From Flaveria trinervia (lineage: Eukaryota; Streptophyta; Magnoliopsida; Asterales; Asteraceae), in assembly GCA_025506515.1 (NCBI GenBank), contig CM046442.1, positions 12,863,406-12,927,405 of the forward strand: a stretch of 64,000 nt of DNA, given 5' to 3'. The translations under genes were made by a program, and so were the position numbers. Each line of letters begins with the position of its first letter. The stretch's first letter is position 1. The notes under the pieces are model-generated. The model was given only the letters and a program-made list of their open reading frames with translations, was not told the DNA's origin and did no database searches. This document shows positions 31,166-44,239 of the stretch, piece after piece.

Positions 31166-31170
31166 TAAAC
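31166..31170. repeat. Target-site duplication TAAAC (left) of element D
   Basis: Matches TAAAC at 53898-53902, directly after the distal end of D's 3' LTR. It confirms that D spans 31171-53897 despite the nested element E. Confidence 0.9.
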
Positions 31171-33055
31171 TGTGACGACCCTAAAAATAAGGTTAGGAAA
31201 AAAAATTAATCTATGAATAAATTCTATTATATGTTATTCATTATTTGACTAACCGTATATATTATAGATATTTATATGTATATGTAAGTTGTATGTATGC
31301 GTTACATGCATATCTTACGTATGCATGTGCCCGAATGCATAATCTTTTGATGAATATATACATATATATATATATATATGTTGTATGTGTGCATGCTTGC
31401 ATGCATAATATTTACATGAGCTTGCATTCAAATGCATAACTTTGTAATGATACCAAGCATTATGTAATCAAAGGTTACAACTTTTTAACATCAAATCATT
31501 CATCAAATGATACAAAAAACAACCCAACCAAACACCACAATACAATACAACTTGACATCAAAACAAAACTAAGCAAAACTCATACACTTAAACCTCAAAC
31601 CTAAGCATCATTTAAGCTCAAGACTCGGTTCATTAGAGTCTTAAACCATCTGATTAAAATCCTAAACCTTAGTTAAGCATCCCATTAATAACCAATGACT
31701 CACTACCCCTCTTTGGTTGCCACCTATCTCCATCATACCACCAAGCAAGACCAAAACCGCCACCTAGCACCCTAAAAGCCGACTAACGTAACCTATAATC
31801 TCCACATCACACCCTAAGCCTATAGTTCATGATTACAAACTCTACTACAACATGCAACTCTCGGCCGACGGATTACACACACAAACCACACCATTACAAC
31901 CACATACCACCACCACTTGCTCTCGGTTACCATCACCACTCCCTCATCTCTCGGTAAACACCATAACCGAACACCACCAACTTCACTACTCTCGGTCACC
32001 ACTACAACATCACCATAATCCAACACCATCATCTTCCAAAACCAACGTTTGCAAGAAGATAACGACCTTGGAAGCTCAAGACATCCACACAAGTTGGAGA
32101 ACCAGAGAAAGAAGCTACCATCACCTCTTTCTTTGTCAAAATCAAGGTTTCATTCCCTAAACCATAACTAGTTAAGATTACAAAAGATATATATGTGTTT
32201 AGATAAACACATATGACCAACCCTTTTGATTTAACATTCAAGATCTTCATGAATCTTACAAACATATCAACCTTACTTAAAAAGCAGTAAGAAAGGTTTT
32301 ATGAATAAATAAATAAGGATAACCAAAAGTTATTACCAACAAAAGGTTGAAAATTATGTGCCAACTTGTTAAATTCGGTTTAATATATATTTAACTATGA
32401 TTGTGGGAAAATGTTGTAGATATGTTTGAATGTTAGGAAGTATTATTCTGCAAAGTTTGATGATATTACTACAAGTAAAATAATTATACAAATTATTTTA
32501 AGTATTTGGAAGAAAATTTTATGCCAGAAGAACTGAACCTGGAAAATAGTTGAAAGAATTATATGTTGATTCTTGTGGTTTACGAGATTTACAGAAAAAG
32601 TAACTCGTGACCTAATTCAAAGTTATGCCTAAGTTATGAATTTTTAAAGGTTCTACTAACTAAAAATCACGAAAAATACTTAAACTGTAATATAAATTAT
32701 GACAAATTACGGAAAGTATAAAAATCTGAATAAGACAGTCTTTATAACATTAGAATTTGGTTATTCTGATATTTTTACTAGATAATGGTAAAATGCTAAA
32801 AATTATGAGAAAGGATCTGCTCTGATTTAGGACCTAAAAAATTTTGAGAACCTATAAATATTATGATAAATATTCTGACCGAGTTTGAGAATTTTAGAGA
32901 CCAGAAGGTATTTCTGAGAATTTATTCAATATTATAACAATTATATAAAATAATCTGAAAATCATTAAAACATGAAAATTTAATATGTTATGTCTAATTT
33001 ATTGACCCACTTATTGTAAAAATTTCATGATATATGAGGTACTGAAAATTTTGAA

Positions 33056-33110
<55 letters not shown>

Positions 33111-33876
33111 CTAAACTAAGAATATTTGTTTATAGGTTATCTTGGAGAAAAGGTGACACTCATAGCCTCATTTTATTTTTATAAATTTTGGGGTAAAAAG
33201 TATATTGTTTTATGATTGATGCAATTATGTAAGATTTTGAGATATACTGTCATTTATGTTACAACCATAATTCGGATGTGGAACCGTTGGATAATATAGG
33301 TAGCGTTACTTAGAAAATATTTTCTGCACCAACAGGATGAGTGTTGAGATGCTATATTATTTAATTTTATGAATTACGATGTGATAGTTATGAATCATCT
33401 GAGTATTATGTAAGGTTTGGTTGTATATGATGCATCAAAATATTTTGTTTAAAGTTTAAACCTATGATCTCACAAACTTTATGTTGACTATTTTGAGTAT
33501 GCTTTTTCAGTAAATCATCATGAGTAACAGCTTAATGTTCTCTTTTGATGTGTATAACGACTTGGGAGAAATAATGGGAAAAGTCTGTGTGAATCTAACT
33601 GTGAACATGTATGATCTTAGTCTATCGGTGGACGCACATTTCCACCGTTACTGAAGATGTAGCAGTTAGATAATTTGTTTGTAATAGGATTATATTTAGA
33701 TCAAATTTTGACTGTTATGATTTAATGTAATCCTAACTTTAATATATCTTTAATTATGAATTAAGTTATATATGTTCTATACTGTGTGTTATCTAGTTAA
33801 ACTATGTTAATCAATGAGTTATGTACGAACGAGTCACACCCAAATTACCATCTCACGCTTCCGCTGGGATATGACA
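31171..33876 (+). repeat. 5' LTR of element D
   Basis: Runs from TGTGACGACC to GGGATATGACA, 2706 bases. It contains a pure TA microsatellite (about 33058-33108) that is short in the 3' LTR (near 53110). The plus-strand frame at 31852-32160 is CCA/CAC-rich LTR sequence and not a gene. Confidence 0.9.
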
Positions 33877-33879
33877 GGT

Positions 33880-33891
33880 TGGTTTCAGAGC
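33880..33891 (+). other. Primer-binding site of D
   Basis: TGGTTTCAGAGC, one base different from TGGTATCAGAGC, 4 bases after the LTR. Confidence 0.8.
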
Positions 33892-34190
33892 CATTGGTTA
33901 TTAAGAATTAGGTATTATAAAATGCCTAGACTATAACCATAAGCTCGTATTATGATAACTATAAATCTGCATGTTATGTATACGTGAACTTTTGTGATTC
34001 ATGAATATTCTAACATTACTTTTTAGTAAATTTAAAGGTAAAAATTTATTTATAACGTGTGGAAATAAATGACTAACTATTTTGCTCAAAATTATAAAAA
34101 GACTTTCTCAAATTTATTTTGCTCAAAATTATAAAAAGACTTTCTATAGCAATTATATAGATAACATCTGAACCCAAACCTCAGCAAGTC

Positions 34191-35880
34191 ATGGAAATTT
34201 CTCAAACTGAAATTGAAAATAGCCATAAGCCAAAATTCTATGTCCGACGTGCACCAGTAATAGTAGGAGGATATACAATTAAAACTCCAGGAAAAAGATA
34301 CGACGCGGAAACAGGTTCCAGGCTAAGCAAGATAAGGATACCGAAATACAAGATGCTGACTCTCCCAAGAATGAAGAAAGAGAAAGCAAAAGACAAGATG
34401 AATGAGGACCAAATGATGACAGCCTAACAGACTCTTAAAAAGCTTAAGAAAATCCAACAAGAAATCAGGAGTATTCAGAAGGATGTTAAAGAATTAAAGA
34501 CACCCATGAAAAACATCTTTTCAAGGACATGGAAATGGGTTCATAGAAATTAGAATTATCTTCTAACTTTAACATGCAAAAATCCTTAATAAGAACTTAA
34601 ATGAAATATATCTTTTATGTTTGGAATTATTATCTGTTAAGTGTTAACCAAAATGCTATTAAGAAATTAATTTTTTTTATATATTGACTACAATTAACTA
34701 TAGAAAATCATGCTGCAAGAAGGAACACACGCCCGTAAGAAGAACGACGCTAGTTGGACGACCTTGAACCAGGCTCGGAGAAGAAACTACTGTAAACACA
34801 ACCACCAATGAAGATGATAGAATCTCATGATTAGTAACACAACAGATAGAGGCTGCTATACCCACACTAGTAACCCAACTTTACAAAACCTAAACCTTGG
34901 AACTGCAACACCAGATAACGAAATACCCGTCAACGACACCATGAGTGGATAACTAGAAGAAGGAACTATAACTAAAAAAGGATTCTCCTATAAAGCTTTT
35001 ATGTCATGTAGGCCTCGGGAATTTGATGGTAAAGGCGAAGCTGTACAAGCCGTACGTTGGTTGGATGAGATGGAATCAACTTTGGAAATCAGTATTTGTG
35101 CCAACAACAATAAAACCTTGTTTGCTTCGCATTCACTAAAGGGAGAGGCACAATCTTGGTGGAAAATGGAAATGCACACTAAAAGTAGGCATGTTATGAA
35201 TGGATTAAGTTGGGACAAATTCAAGGGTTTAGTAATAGACAAATACTGCCCCTACAATGAAATAGAAAAGTTAGAAACTGAATTCTTAGCACTAGAAATG
35301 AAAAGGGCAGCACATCGAGAGTACACTGACAGATATAATGAACTCTCAAGGCTAGTACCACACTTAGTGACCCCAGAAGCCAAAAGGATAGGAAGATATA
35401 TTTGGGGATTAGTACCACAAATAAGAGGACTAGTGAAATCTGTTATGCCTAAAACTTTCCAAGATGTCGTAAGCCTATCAGGAAGCTTGACTGATGAAAT
35501 GATAAGAAACGGATCTTTAAGTAACCCCAGATCATGAGAGAAGACGAAATGGAGTGATGATAACTTAGGAGGGAAGTTTAGAGGAAATTCCGAAAAAAAA
35601 GGATATCCCGACAACCCACCCGAAATTTCTTAGGGATGACACGGGAAAAAGAACCACAAACCAAAAACTAGCCATGGTGCAGTACCTGTCAGAGATCATC
35701 AGGGTAATTGCGCAATGGTAATCTATTACAAATGCAAGAAAAAGGGACATATATCCCGAGACTGTAAGAGCCCCACTAACCCAAAACCAGATTACTATCA
35801 ATGTGGAAACGAAGACAACTTTCAAAACGAATGTCCACAACTAAAGGGTATGGCTCCGGTCAACCAAAACAACCCTCGAG
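34191..35880 (+). pseudogene. gag: Gag of element D, broken
   Basis: An N-terminal basic segment (34191-34552, one TAA at 34425) has a Lys-rich coiled-coil tail (KKIQQEIRSIQKDVKELK). The AT-rich gap 34560-34700 is non-coding. The Retrotrans_gag domain runs 34980-35537 and contains FMSCRPREFDGKG, RWLDEMESTLEIS, HSLKGEAQSWW and RIGRYIWGLVPQIRG. Two zinc motifs follow near 35725-35840 (YYKCKKKGHISRDC and YYQCGNEDNFQNEC). Both lack the first Cys, and the second also lacks the His. The capsid-like domain itself is open for about 180 residues. Confidence 0.85.
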
Positions 35881-35934
35881 AAGAGCTTTTGTAATGCAAG
35901 CTGAAAAAGCTCGACACGAACTGAAGGTTGTAAC

Positions 35935-36300
35935 GGGTACGTTCCTATAAATAATCAGTACGCTACTGTACTATTTGATACTGGAGCAACCCGTTGTTTT
36001 GTTTCAAACACGTTTAGACCATTACTTAACCTAACCTCAGAAAAGTTAAATAAAAAATATATGATAGATTAGCTGATGGTAAGATAATTGAAGCCTGTGA
36101 AATCATTCCTAATTGTACTATAAATTTATATGAATATTGTTTCAATATATATATGATTCTATTAATCTAGGAGGATTTGATATTGTTGTGGGAATGGATT
36201 GGTTAAGTAAAAATCAGGATGAAATAGTATGTGGCAAGAAAATGATAAGAATTCCTCTGATTAATGAAAATAGAACACTTAGTATATGGTGAGAACCTAG
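35935..36300 (+). pseudogene. pol: Aspartic protease of D
   Basis: Contains ATVLFDTGATRCFVS with the catalytic Asp codon at 35977, followed by NKKYMIRLADG and, after shifts, a segment IVVGMDWLSKN near 36185. This is the gypsy protease pattern. Several stops occur between the segments. Confidence 0.82.
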
Positions 36301-36307
36301 AGGTATC

Positions 36308-37300
36308 ATGAAGATAATTTCCTGTAAGAACGCACAAAAATGTTTAAGACATAAATGCTTAGCTTTCCTAGCTCATATTGTTGACACCAAAGTAGATAAA
36401 GAAAGCCTAGAAAGTGTTCCTATCATTAAGGAATATCCTGATATATTTCCTGATGAATTACCTGGTTTACCTCCCCATCGTCAAGTAGAGTTCAAAATAG
36501 AATTAGTACCAGGAACCGCTCCTATAGCTAAATATCGTTTAGCACCAACAGAAATGAAGGAATTGATGAATCAATTACAGGAGCTATTAGACAAAGGATT
36601 TATACGTCCTAGTATATCACCTTGGGGTGCACCAGTTCTATTTGTTAAAAAGAAAGATAAAACTTTCAGGATGTGTATAGACTATAGGAAACTCAATAAA
36701 AGACTATAAAGAATAGATATCCACTACCTAGGATAGATGATCTATTGACCAACTATAAGGGTCTAGTTACTTTTCAAAAATTGATTTGAGATCATGATAT
36801 CATCCAACTAAGAATTCAAGATGAGGACATACCAAAAACTGCATTCAGAACTAGATATGGTCATTATGAATTCCTTGTAATGCCATTTGGGTAACTAATT
36901 CTCCTGCAACATTTATGGACCTAATGAATAGGATATGCAAACCATACCTAGATAAATTTGTCATAGTCTTCATAGATGACATCCTAATCTATTCTAAAAG
37001 TAAGGAAGATCATGAAAAGCACTTAAGAATGACTTGGAATATTACAAAGGAGAAACCGTATGCAAATTCTCAAAGAGTGAACTTTGGAAAAGGGAAGTAC
37101 AATTCTTAGGGCATGTAGTTAATCAACAAGGAATACAAGTTGATCGAGTAAAAATAGAAGCTATTAAGAAATGGGAATATCCAAAGACACCAACAGAGAT
37201 ACGCTAATTTTTAGGATTGGTAGGATATTATAGGAGATTCATAGAGAATTTCTCAAGAATAGCTCAGCACTTACAAAATTAACTCAAAAAGACAAACCCT
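36308..37300 (+). pseudogene. pol: Reverse transcriptase of D
   Basis: Gypsy RT (RVT_1). The open part 36308-36709 has IIKEYPDIFPDELPGLPP, VEFKIELVPGTAPI, LLDKGFIRPSISPWGAPVLF and MCIDYRKLNK. The catalytic loop reads as FIDDILIYSKSKEDHEKHL at about 36969-37023, with Phe in place of the usual Tyr. The connecting stretch 36710-36910 contains several stops and frame changes. Catalytic Asp residues are still encoded. Confidence 0.88.
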
Positions 37301-37720
37301 ATATTTGGGAAGAAAAGAAAAAGGCTGCATTTGAACTATTAAAAAGTAAATTATGCAGTGCCCCTATCTAAGCTTTACCAGAAGAGACTGACGATTTTAT
37401 TGTATATTGTGATGCCTCACATCAAGGATTTGGATGTGTTCTAAGCCAAAGAGATAAGGTAATAGCTTATGCCTCCAGACAACTTAGGGGAAGTGAAAGA
37501 AATTGTACTACTCATGATTTGGAATTAGGAACAGTAATATTTGCACTAAAATCTGGAGACATTATCTGTATGGAACAAAGTGTACAAATATACATATCAT
37601 AAAAGTTTACAATACATATTTGATCAGAACTACTAAGTGATTATGATTGTGAAATCAAGTATCATCCAGAAAAGCAAATGTAGTAGCTGATGCTTTAAGT
37701 AGAAAGGAGAGAACAAAACC
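37301..37720 (+). pseudogene. pol: RNase H of D
   Basis: Contains DDFIVYCDASHQGFGCVLSQ, VIAYASRQLRGSERN and CTTHDLELGTVIFALK, the pattern of the gypsy RNase H, then a degraded tail with VVADALSRKE near 37685. Multiple small shifts are visible. Confidence 0.85.
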
Positions 37721-37879
37721 ATTACGAGTACGCGCCACAAGGATGGAGTTACGTTCCGAATTAATAAGTCAAATTCAGGAAGCTCAGTAGAAAGATAAGT
37801 TAACAATAAAAGGGCAAATAAAAGATTTGGAAGAAGATACAAATGGAGTTCTGAAATTCAAAAAAAGGACTTAGACAGC

Positions 37880-38722
37880 AGATAATGTTGTACTTAGAAA
37901 AACTATCATACAAGAGGCATATAAATCAAGGTATTCTGTACATCCAGAAAATAACAAAATGTACAAAGATTTGAAAAGTCAATACTGGTGGCCAGGTATG
38001 AAGAAATCAATTGGAGAATTGTAGGTAAATATGATATTTGTTTAAGAGTAAAAGCTGAATACCAAAAATCCTCTGGATACTTACAACAACCGAAAATTCC
38101 AAAATGGAAATGGGATCAAATAACCATGGATTTTGTAACTAAACTACCAAGAACTTCAAATGATATGATACTATTTGGGTTATAGTGGATAGGTTAACCA
38201 AATCAGCACATTTTCTACCAATCAGGGAAGATTATAAAATGGAGAAATTGGCAAGGATTTACATAAAGGAGATTGTATTCAGACATGGAATACCCATTTC
38301 AATTATTATCAAATAGAGATAGTAGATTCACCTTTAGATTCTAGCAAACTTAACAAAAAGCTTTAGGAACTCAGGTAAATCTAAGTACAACTTATCATCC
38401 ACAGACACATGGTCAAAGTGAGAAGACAATTCAAACTTTGGAAGATATGTTACGAGCTTGTGCATTAGATTTTCGTGGAAGTTGGGATACGCATCTTCCT
38501 CTAGTAGAATTTTCTTATAATAATAGTTATCATTCAAGTATTGGAACAACCCCATTCGAAGCTTTGTATGGGAGAAAATATAGATCACCCCTATGTTGGA
38601 ATGAAATAGGAGACATACAACTTACCGGTCCTGAATTGATACAGGAAACATCAGATAAGATCCTTGAAATTAAAAATAGATTGAAAGTTGCTAGGGATCG
38701 ACAGAAAAAGTTATGCCAATAA
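37880..38722 (+). pseudogene. pol: Integrase of D
   Basis: The zinc-binding domain is seen around 37920-38060 (VHPENNKMYKDLKSQYWWPGM, then a Cys region). The core shows ITMDFVTKLPRTS with the first Asp (38129), NRDSRFT with the second Asp (38318) and HGQSEKTIQTLEDML with the Glu (38419). The open segment 38438-38722 holds FRGSWDTHLPLVEFSYNNSY and ALYGRKYRSPLCW. All three DDE residues are encoded, but the frames are discontinuous. Confidence 0.87.
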
Positions 38723-39195
38723 AAGAAGAAAACTTTGGAATTTCAGATTGGAGATATGGTCTATTTAAAGGTATCGCCAACAAAAGGCATAGTTCGATTT
38801 GAAAGAAGAAATAAGTTAAATCCTAGATATATTGGCCCATTGAAATCACAGACAGAATTGGCTCAGTAGCATACAAATTAGATCTGCCTCCAGAATTAAG
38901 TGAAGTACACAACATATTTCATGTGTCCAATCTAAAGAAATGTCTAGCAGATGAGACATTAAAAGTTCCAGTTCAAGAGATAAAAGTAGTCAAGAAGCTT
39001 CATTTTAGGGAAGAACCAATAGCCATATTAGATAAAAAAGTGAAAAGGTTAAGGAGAAGTAAAATACCCTTAGTAAAAGTCAAGTGGAATGCTAAAAGAG
39101 GTCCAGAATATACTTGGGAAAGAGAAGATGAAATTATGAGAAAATATTCCCTGTTATTAGAAGTCGGTAACCAGATAAGTTCTCCTCAACTTTAA
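38723..39195 (+). pseudogene. pol: Integrase C-terminus and chromodomain-like tail of D
   Basis: The tail reads VYLKVSPTKGIVRF, then after a shift HNIFHVSNLKKCLADE and the final block REEPIAILDKKVKRLR...IPLVKVKWNAKRGPEYTWERED. This corresponds to the region where chromoviral integrases carry a chromodomain that guides insertion, but I cannot confirm the fold. The stop is at 39193-39195. Confidence 0.75.
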
Positions 39196-39247
39196 ATATT
39201 ATTTTCTAAATAAATTTTGGGACGAAATTATTTTACGACGGGGAGAA

Positions 39248-40026
39248 TGTGACGACCCTAAAAAATAAGGTTAGGAAAAAAAATTAATCTATGAATAAAT
39301 TCTATTATATGTTATTCATTATTTGACTAACCCTATATATATTATAGATATTTATGTGTATATATGTAAGTTGTACGTATGCATGTTTACATGCATATCT
39401 TACGTATGGATGTGCCCGAATGCATAATCTTTTGATGAATATATACATCTATATATGTTGTACGTGTGCATGCTTGCATGCATAATATTTACATGAGCTT
39501 GCATTCAAATGCATAACTTTGTAGTGATACCAAGCATTATGTAATCAAAAGTTACAACTTTGTAACATCAAATCATTCACCAAATGATACAAAAATGCAA
39601 CCCAACCAAACACCACAATACAATACAACTTGACATCAAAACAAAATAAGCAAACCTCATACACTTAAACCTCAAACCTAAGCATCATTTAAGCTCAAGA
39701 CTTGGTTCATTAGAGTCTTAAACCATTCGATTAATAACCTAAACCTTAGTTAAGCATCCCATTAATAACCAATGACTCACTACCCCTCTTTGGTTGCCAC
39801 CTATCTCCATCATACCACCAAGCAAGACCAAAACCCGCCACCTAGCACCCTAAAAGCCGACTAACCCAACCTATAATCTCCACATCTCACCCTAAGCCTA
39901 GAGTTCATGATTACGAACTCTACTACAACATGCAACTCTTGGCCGATGGATTGCACACACAAATCACACCATTACAACCGCATACCACCACCACTTTGCT
40001 CTTGGTTACCATCACCACTCCCTCAT
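39248..40026 (+). repeat. 3' LTR of D, proximal part
   Basis: Starts TGTGACGACCC after a polypurine tract (CGGGGAGAA, 39239-39247). It matches 31171-31950 of the 5' LTR, up to the sequence CCCTCAT, where element E begins. Confidence 0.9.
40022..40026. repeat. Target-site duplication CTCAT (left) of element E
   Basis: Matches CTCAT at 51986-51990. The uninterrupted 5' LTR of D reads ACTCCCTCATCTCTCGG once, confirming the duplication at 40022-40026 and 51986-51990. Confidence 0.93.
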
Positions 40027-40722
40027 TGAAGGGATCGAGATCTAGTTTGATCAATTAGATTAGGATTTGCATCGGAATAGCATACGAATTAGATGAAATT
40101 GTAGCAAGAATAATATGAATATTCAATCAAATAGTAATGGTTATAGAGAGAGAGTTTTCTACAAAAAGAATGTTTTCATTCATGCACAAGCTTCCCGTAC
40201 AGGGAAATTAGGTCAACATTCCTTTATAAGGATGTGACATCAGCTGACGTCACTTGATAGTGACATCTAACTGATTCATACAAACAACTGAAAGTAAACC
40301 AACTACTGAAGATGTCCACAACACTGAGGACACCTTCACTAAAAGCTAAGTATAAGCTAACATTACAACTACTGAAGTTTATAACATCTAAAGTGTAAGA
40401 ACTTCAGATGTTTTACATAATATAAAACTACTGATTACAAACTACTGAAATGTAAACCATCACAACTACTGAAGAGAATACTTCAGCTGTTGTGACAACT
40501 TTTGAGAACTTGATCTTCAGACTTTGTCTTCAGCAGTTGTCTTCAGACTTTGTCTTCAGCTGTTGTCTTCAGACTTTGTCTTCAGTAGTTGTCTTCAGAC
40601 TTTGTCTTCAGCAGTTGTCTTCAGACTTTGTCTTCAGCTGTTGTAGATCACTTCAGTTGTTTTGATGTCTGTGGGACTTAAAGGTTTTTCTGATCTGGCT
40701 TATTGATTCTTTTGGTCCAACA
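40027..40722 (-). repeat. 3' LTR of element E
   Basis: Matches 51259-51985, with fewer units in the CTTCAG array. It abuts the polypurine tract at 40723-40733 (plus-strand AACTCCCCCTG). Confidence 0.92.
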
Positions 40723-40733
40723 AACTCCCCCTG
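40723..40733 (-). other. Polypurine tract of E
   Basis: Minus-strand CAGGGGGAGTT immediately inside the 3' LTR. Confidence 0.85.
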
Positions 40734-40739
40734 AACCAA

Positions 40740-42480
40740 TGCAGCCAAAACCTTTAAAATTATTGAGGTCCCACTTATTGGCACAAACATTATCTGGATC
40801 AGCTAAAAAATCTTCAATATAAGCTTAGGCCAGGAAAGAGATTTCAGAAGGTTTGATTGGCAAGGATGAATGGGAACTCTATCTGGGGAATTGGACACAG
40901 AGCTGTTACCCCATCCATGAAACCTACTTCCAATGATAAGTATGTAAGACTCTTTACATAGGCCTCAAGGAAAACAACTGTTCTTCCATTGTGAGTTCTT
41001 CAGCTCTACTTTCAAAGAAGAACTCATGCCCATAGTACTCAGATAAGTACTTAATTGCTTTCCATTTTTCAGCTCCACAGTTGTTATCTTTCTGTATGCA
41101 AACCTCATCAGGATGAGTGCCTTCAAGCAATAACTGGAGCTCATTTCTCTTATTTCTTCAAGCTTCTTGTAGATTAACCCCTTTTTACCATTTTGTTTTT
41201 TAGTAAAGTTGTGGAGTCATCTTAGGCTTGTAAGCTCTCTGAAGTCATCAAGGATTTCCCAGGGTGACACTACAATTGCCAGCATTATCACAGCATCTAC
41301 AATCTTCTTTACTTGGCCATTGTATCTGCTTGGAATCTTCTTTTGTGAATTCTGTCACTTACTCTGGGGTTAGACCAAATTCTCACTCTCTTTTTCTGAT
41401 ATTGGAATGTAAATCTGAGAGCATACAACCTCTGAGCATGTTTCTTTATAGCTTGTATGGATGAAGACTGGGAAACTCTTTATCAATCATCCTTAACAGC
41501 CGCTCATCATGTGTTTGTGTTGTTGTTCTTCTTCAAGTTTGACTTTTACCATTTGCCTTGGAAGTCAGGTGTGATTTTTTTGGTTGACTCCTGGGCTCAG
41601 ACATCTTATTTTGAGAACAGCAGAGATTGGCAGACTATCATCCTCATCATCTTCTTCTTCTTCTTCCATCGTTAACACCCTTCTCTTCCTCTTAGGTGCA
41701 TCATTGGTAGTGGTTGAGTAGGTTTATTGGGTAAAGGAGTTGGTTTTGAGGGTGTGAGGGTGGTTGTTTTGGTTTGGGTGATTGTGCAGGCGCTCTAGCA
41801 TCTTGGATGTGAGTGAAGCTTTGGATAATTTTGCCATATCAGTCCTTTTCCCAGCACCAGCTTCATCAAGAGCTTCTATGATCAATCCTTTGTTAAATAC
41901 TTCAGAAGAACATATTCTGGTGGTTATCTCCAAAATACTGTCTCTGGACCATGACTTTACTTCAATGGTTGATCTTCCCAGATGTTTTGATATAAATCTT
42001 GCCATAGCTCCAGCCTTTCCCTTTCTTTCTCACTCCAACTTGCCTATCTTTGTTCAATCTCTTGAATCTCTAACCTTCTGATTTCAGAGTCAAGTTTGGC
42101 AGTGTCAAATCCTTGTCTGAAGAGTTGATCAATAATCTTATCCATAGATCTGCTATGTTGCTCATCAGCTTCTTTGATCAATTCTTCTAACTTTTTCTCA
42201 CCTTCAGTCTTTTCAGAGCTTTCTTTATCTTGTAGGTGATCATTTCCTTTTTTTCTTCTCTTTTTTTGCTTCCTCTTCAGCTCTCTTTCTTTTGTCTACT
42301 TTCACTGACTTAGACTCCCCCTTTTTGGTTGCATTGGGTTTAGGGGTGTGAAAGTCAGAAAGTCTCTTAGAAACAGCAACATCAACTAAGGATGAAGATT
42401 TAAGGAAAGCCTCTCATCAATGGCTTGATGTATAGTGTTTGTGATTATGGAAGTGATGAGAGGTAAGGATGTTTGAAAGG
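40740..42480 (-). pseudogene. Accessory ORF3 of E, C-terminal part
   Basis: Minus-strand frames contain a Lys/Glu-rich coiled coil around 42100-42320. It is followed by the open segment 41724-42005 (MARFISKHLGRSTIEVKSW, ending Asn/His/Pro-rich) and then broken frames up to the polypurine tract. These include blocks rich in Lys, Leu and aromatic residues (LEEIREMSSSYCLKALI). I do not recognise a domain. Multiple frameshifts. It occupies the same place as the C-terminal half of A's ORF3, but I could not align the two C-termini by eye. Confidence 0.5.
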
Positions 42481-44182
42481 CAGCAACCATTAGCTCAGAG
42501 GGGTTCTGTCCCTGAGAAATGGTGCCTGAAGCAGAGGCTGGTGGCAAATTTGTTGAGAGTGGCTCAGTGTTTGGATAGTTTCAGGAGAAACTGCCATCTG
42601 TGGGTGAATATGGGCAGATGGACTTGATTTTGTGACATTTTGGCAAGCAGTTCTGTAATCTGCATACCTCAGTCTCAAGAATAGTATTGTGGGCTAGAAC
42701 ATCAAAGAAAAAGCCCAAGTCATCATCAGTCTGTGCTGAATCAGCTGACCTCCTGATGAAATCAGGATGAACATGGCTGAGTGTAGATCAGTATTCACAT
42801 GTGCCCCTATTCTTGGAACTGGGGACTTCCTGCCTCAGGATGATGTCCTTCATGGCAGTTGCCTCTGGTGAGGACTTAGAAATGATACCATCTTCATCCT
42901 GATCATGTGCTGAAACAGGAGAAGAGGCAGCCTCACCAGATGTTCTAATCTCCTCCTCTACATAGGGAGATTGAAATCTGTAATCCCTGTGCTGTGGGTT
43001 ATCAGCCACATTATAATCCTCTCCCACATCTGTGAGGTTTTCCCAGTGGTAATAGGTTTCTTGGGAGGGGTAGAGGAATGTAGTTGAGTCAGCACTTGTG
43101 CAATAACCATAGTTGGGCTTGTAGGGGTGGCTTCAGTGGGGGATAGGTGTGAAGAGGATTACACCTAGGGTGAATGGTGCTCTTCAATGGCAATCCTCTC
43201 AAGTGAGAGAGATTCCAGTAATGTGGGTTCCCCATTTTTGTTGCATCAGGATCCTGTTGAGAGGATACCTGAGCGGTTTCAGCTGGTAGAGTCCTGGAAA
43301 CTACAGGGGGATACTTCCTATAGTTTCATCTTGCTTTGTGTTGCAGGGGCATCATCAGGGGACTCAACTCCTGAGTAGCCTTTTTGGTTTGTTTGGAATG
43401 AGGTTTGGATCTGGAGGATAAGGCTGTGGGTACCTTCTGCTTGGGTTTTAGCGGTTTGGCAGCCTCTTTAAGGTGTGGGTCAGAGTTGTGCCTGGAGTAT
43501 ACCTCTGGCAAAACTACCACAGCAGGGACTCCAAGGCCAACAGGGCCATCAGATTGTAACTAATTCATGATTATGGCCATAAGAAACCTTGGATATAATA
43601 GCCATCTGTTAGCTACAGGTTTCATTGCCAGATCTTTTAATTCTAAAAATATAATTTCAGAAAACTTTAAGCTTTGGCGTTCAAGGATAAAATACAATAC
43701 CTGCTGCCACCTGGATGACATTTGATCCCATGAAGAGGTTTTGGGGGCAAGGCAAACATTGATCATGTGAAAGATTAGGCGTTCAGCATCATGGAAGTGC
43801 TTCTTCAGAATGGTTGTAGGACTTAGGTTGCCCTCATATCCATGGTTGATGAATGAGAGATCAATGGTGCCCTTCGGGTATTTGGTGACAAAGGTAGCAT
43901 CATTTAGATCTAGCGTTTGGTGAATGATATCAGGAGTCTACCACCTTCTTCTGGTTTATAAATGACTGGAGAGTGATCGTGACATCATTCTCACCAGTAT
44001 GGATGGTGACATTGTCCAGAATTGGCGAAGGGTATCGGGATAGATGGTTGGATTCAGAAGAAAAGCAGTTGATATGGGGAATCAACCATCAGATCAATGG
44101 CATCATCAAACTTAGTCCAAAAGGCCGATTTTATGAAGTAGGCAACATAGTTGTGTCGTGGTTTGATTTGCATGGTCGCCAT
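42481..44182 (-). pseudogene. Accessory ORF3 of E, N-terminal conserved part
   Basis: Proposed start ATG at 44180-44182 (MATMQIKPRHNYVAYFI). After a stop at residue 43, a shifted frame continues NPTIYPDTLRQFW. A block near 43740-43910 reads GYEGNLSPTTILKKHF and ERLIFHMINVCL. The open segment 43560-43766 reads through FILERQSLKFSEIIFLEL to WLLYPRFLMAIIMN. The order and spacing of these blocks parallel A's ORF3 (PYRSIQQAF, YSGDINAG, YLAHILLKC, NHPFSF, MYPRFMQMII). Downstream frames are Lys/Pro/Ser-rich and acidic. Function unknown; the frame is broken several times. Confidence 0.65.
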
Positions 44183-44239
44183 TAGTGGAAGATGAACGTT
44201 CGGAAATCGATTTATGAAAAGTTTGAAGTTAGGGTTAGG

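Noticed and set aside
31852..32160. 102-residue plus-strand frame
   Set aside because: Falls within the D LTR in CCA-rich sequence, and the homologous 3' LTR copy is split by E. Not a gene.
36308..39195. Endogenous pararetrovirus instead of a gypsy element
   Set aside because: Long LTRs with TSD, integrase with DDE motifs and a chromodomain-like tail all fit Ty3/gypsy. No movement-protein or coat-protein motif was seen.
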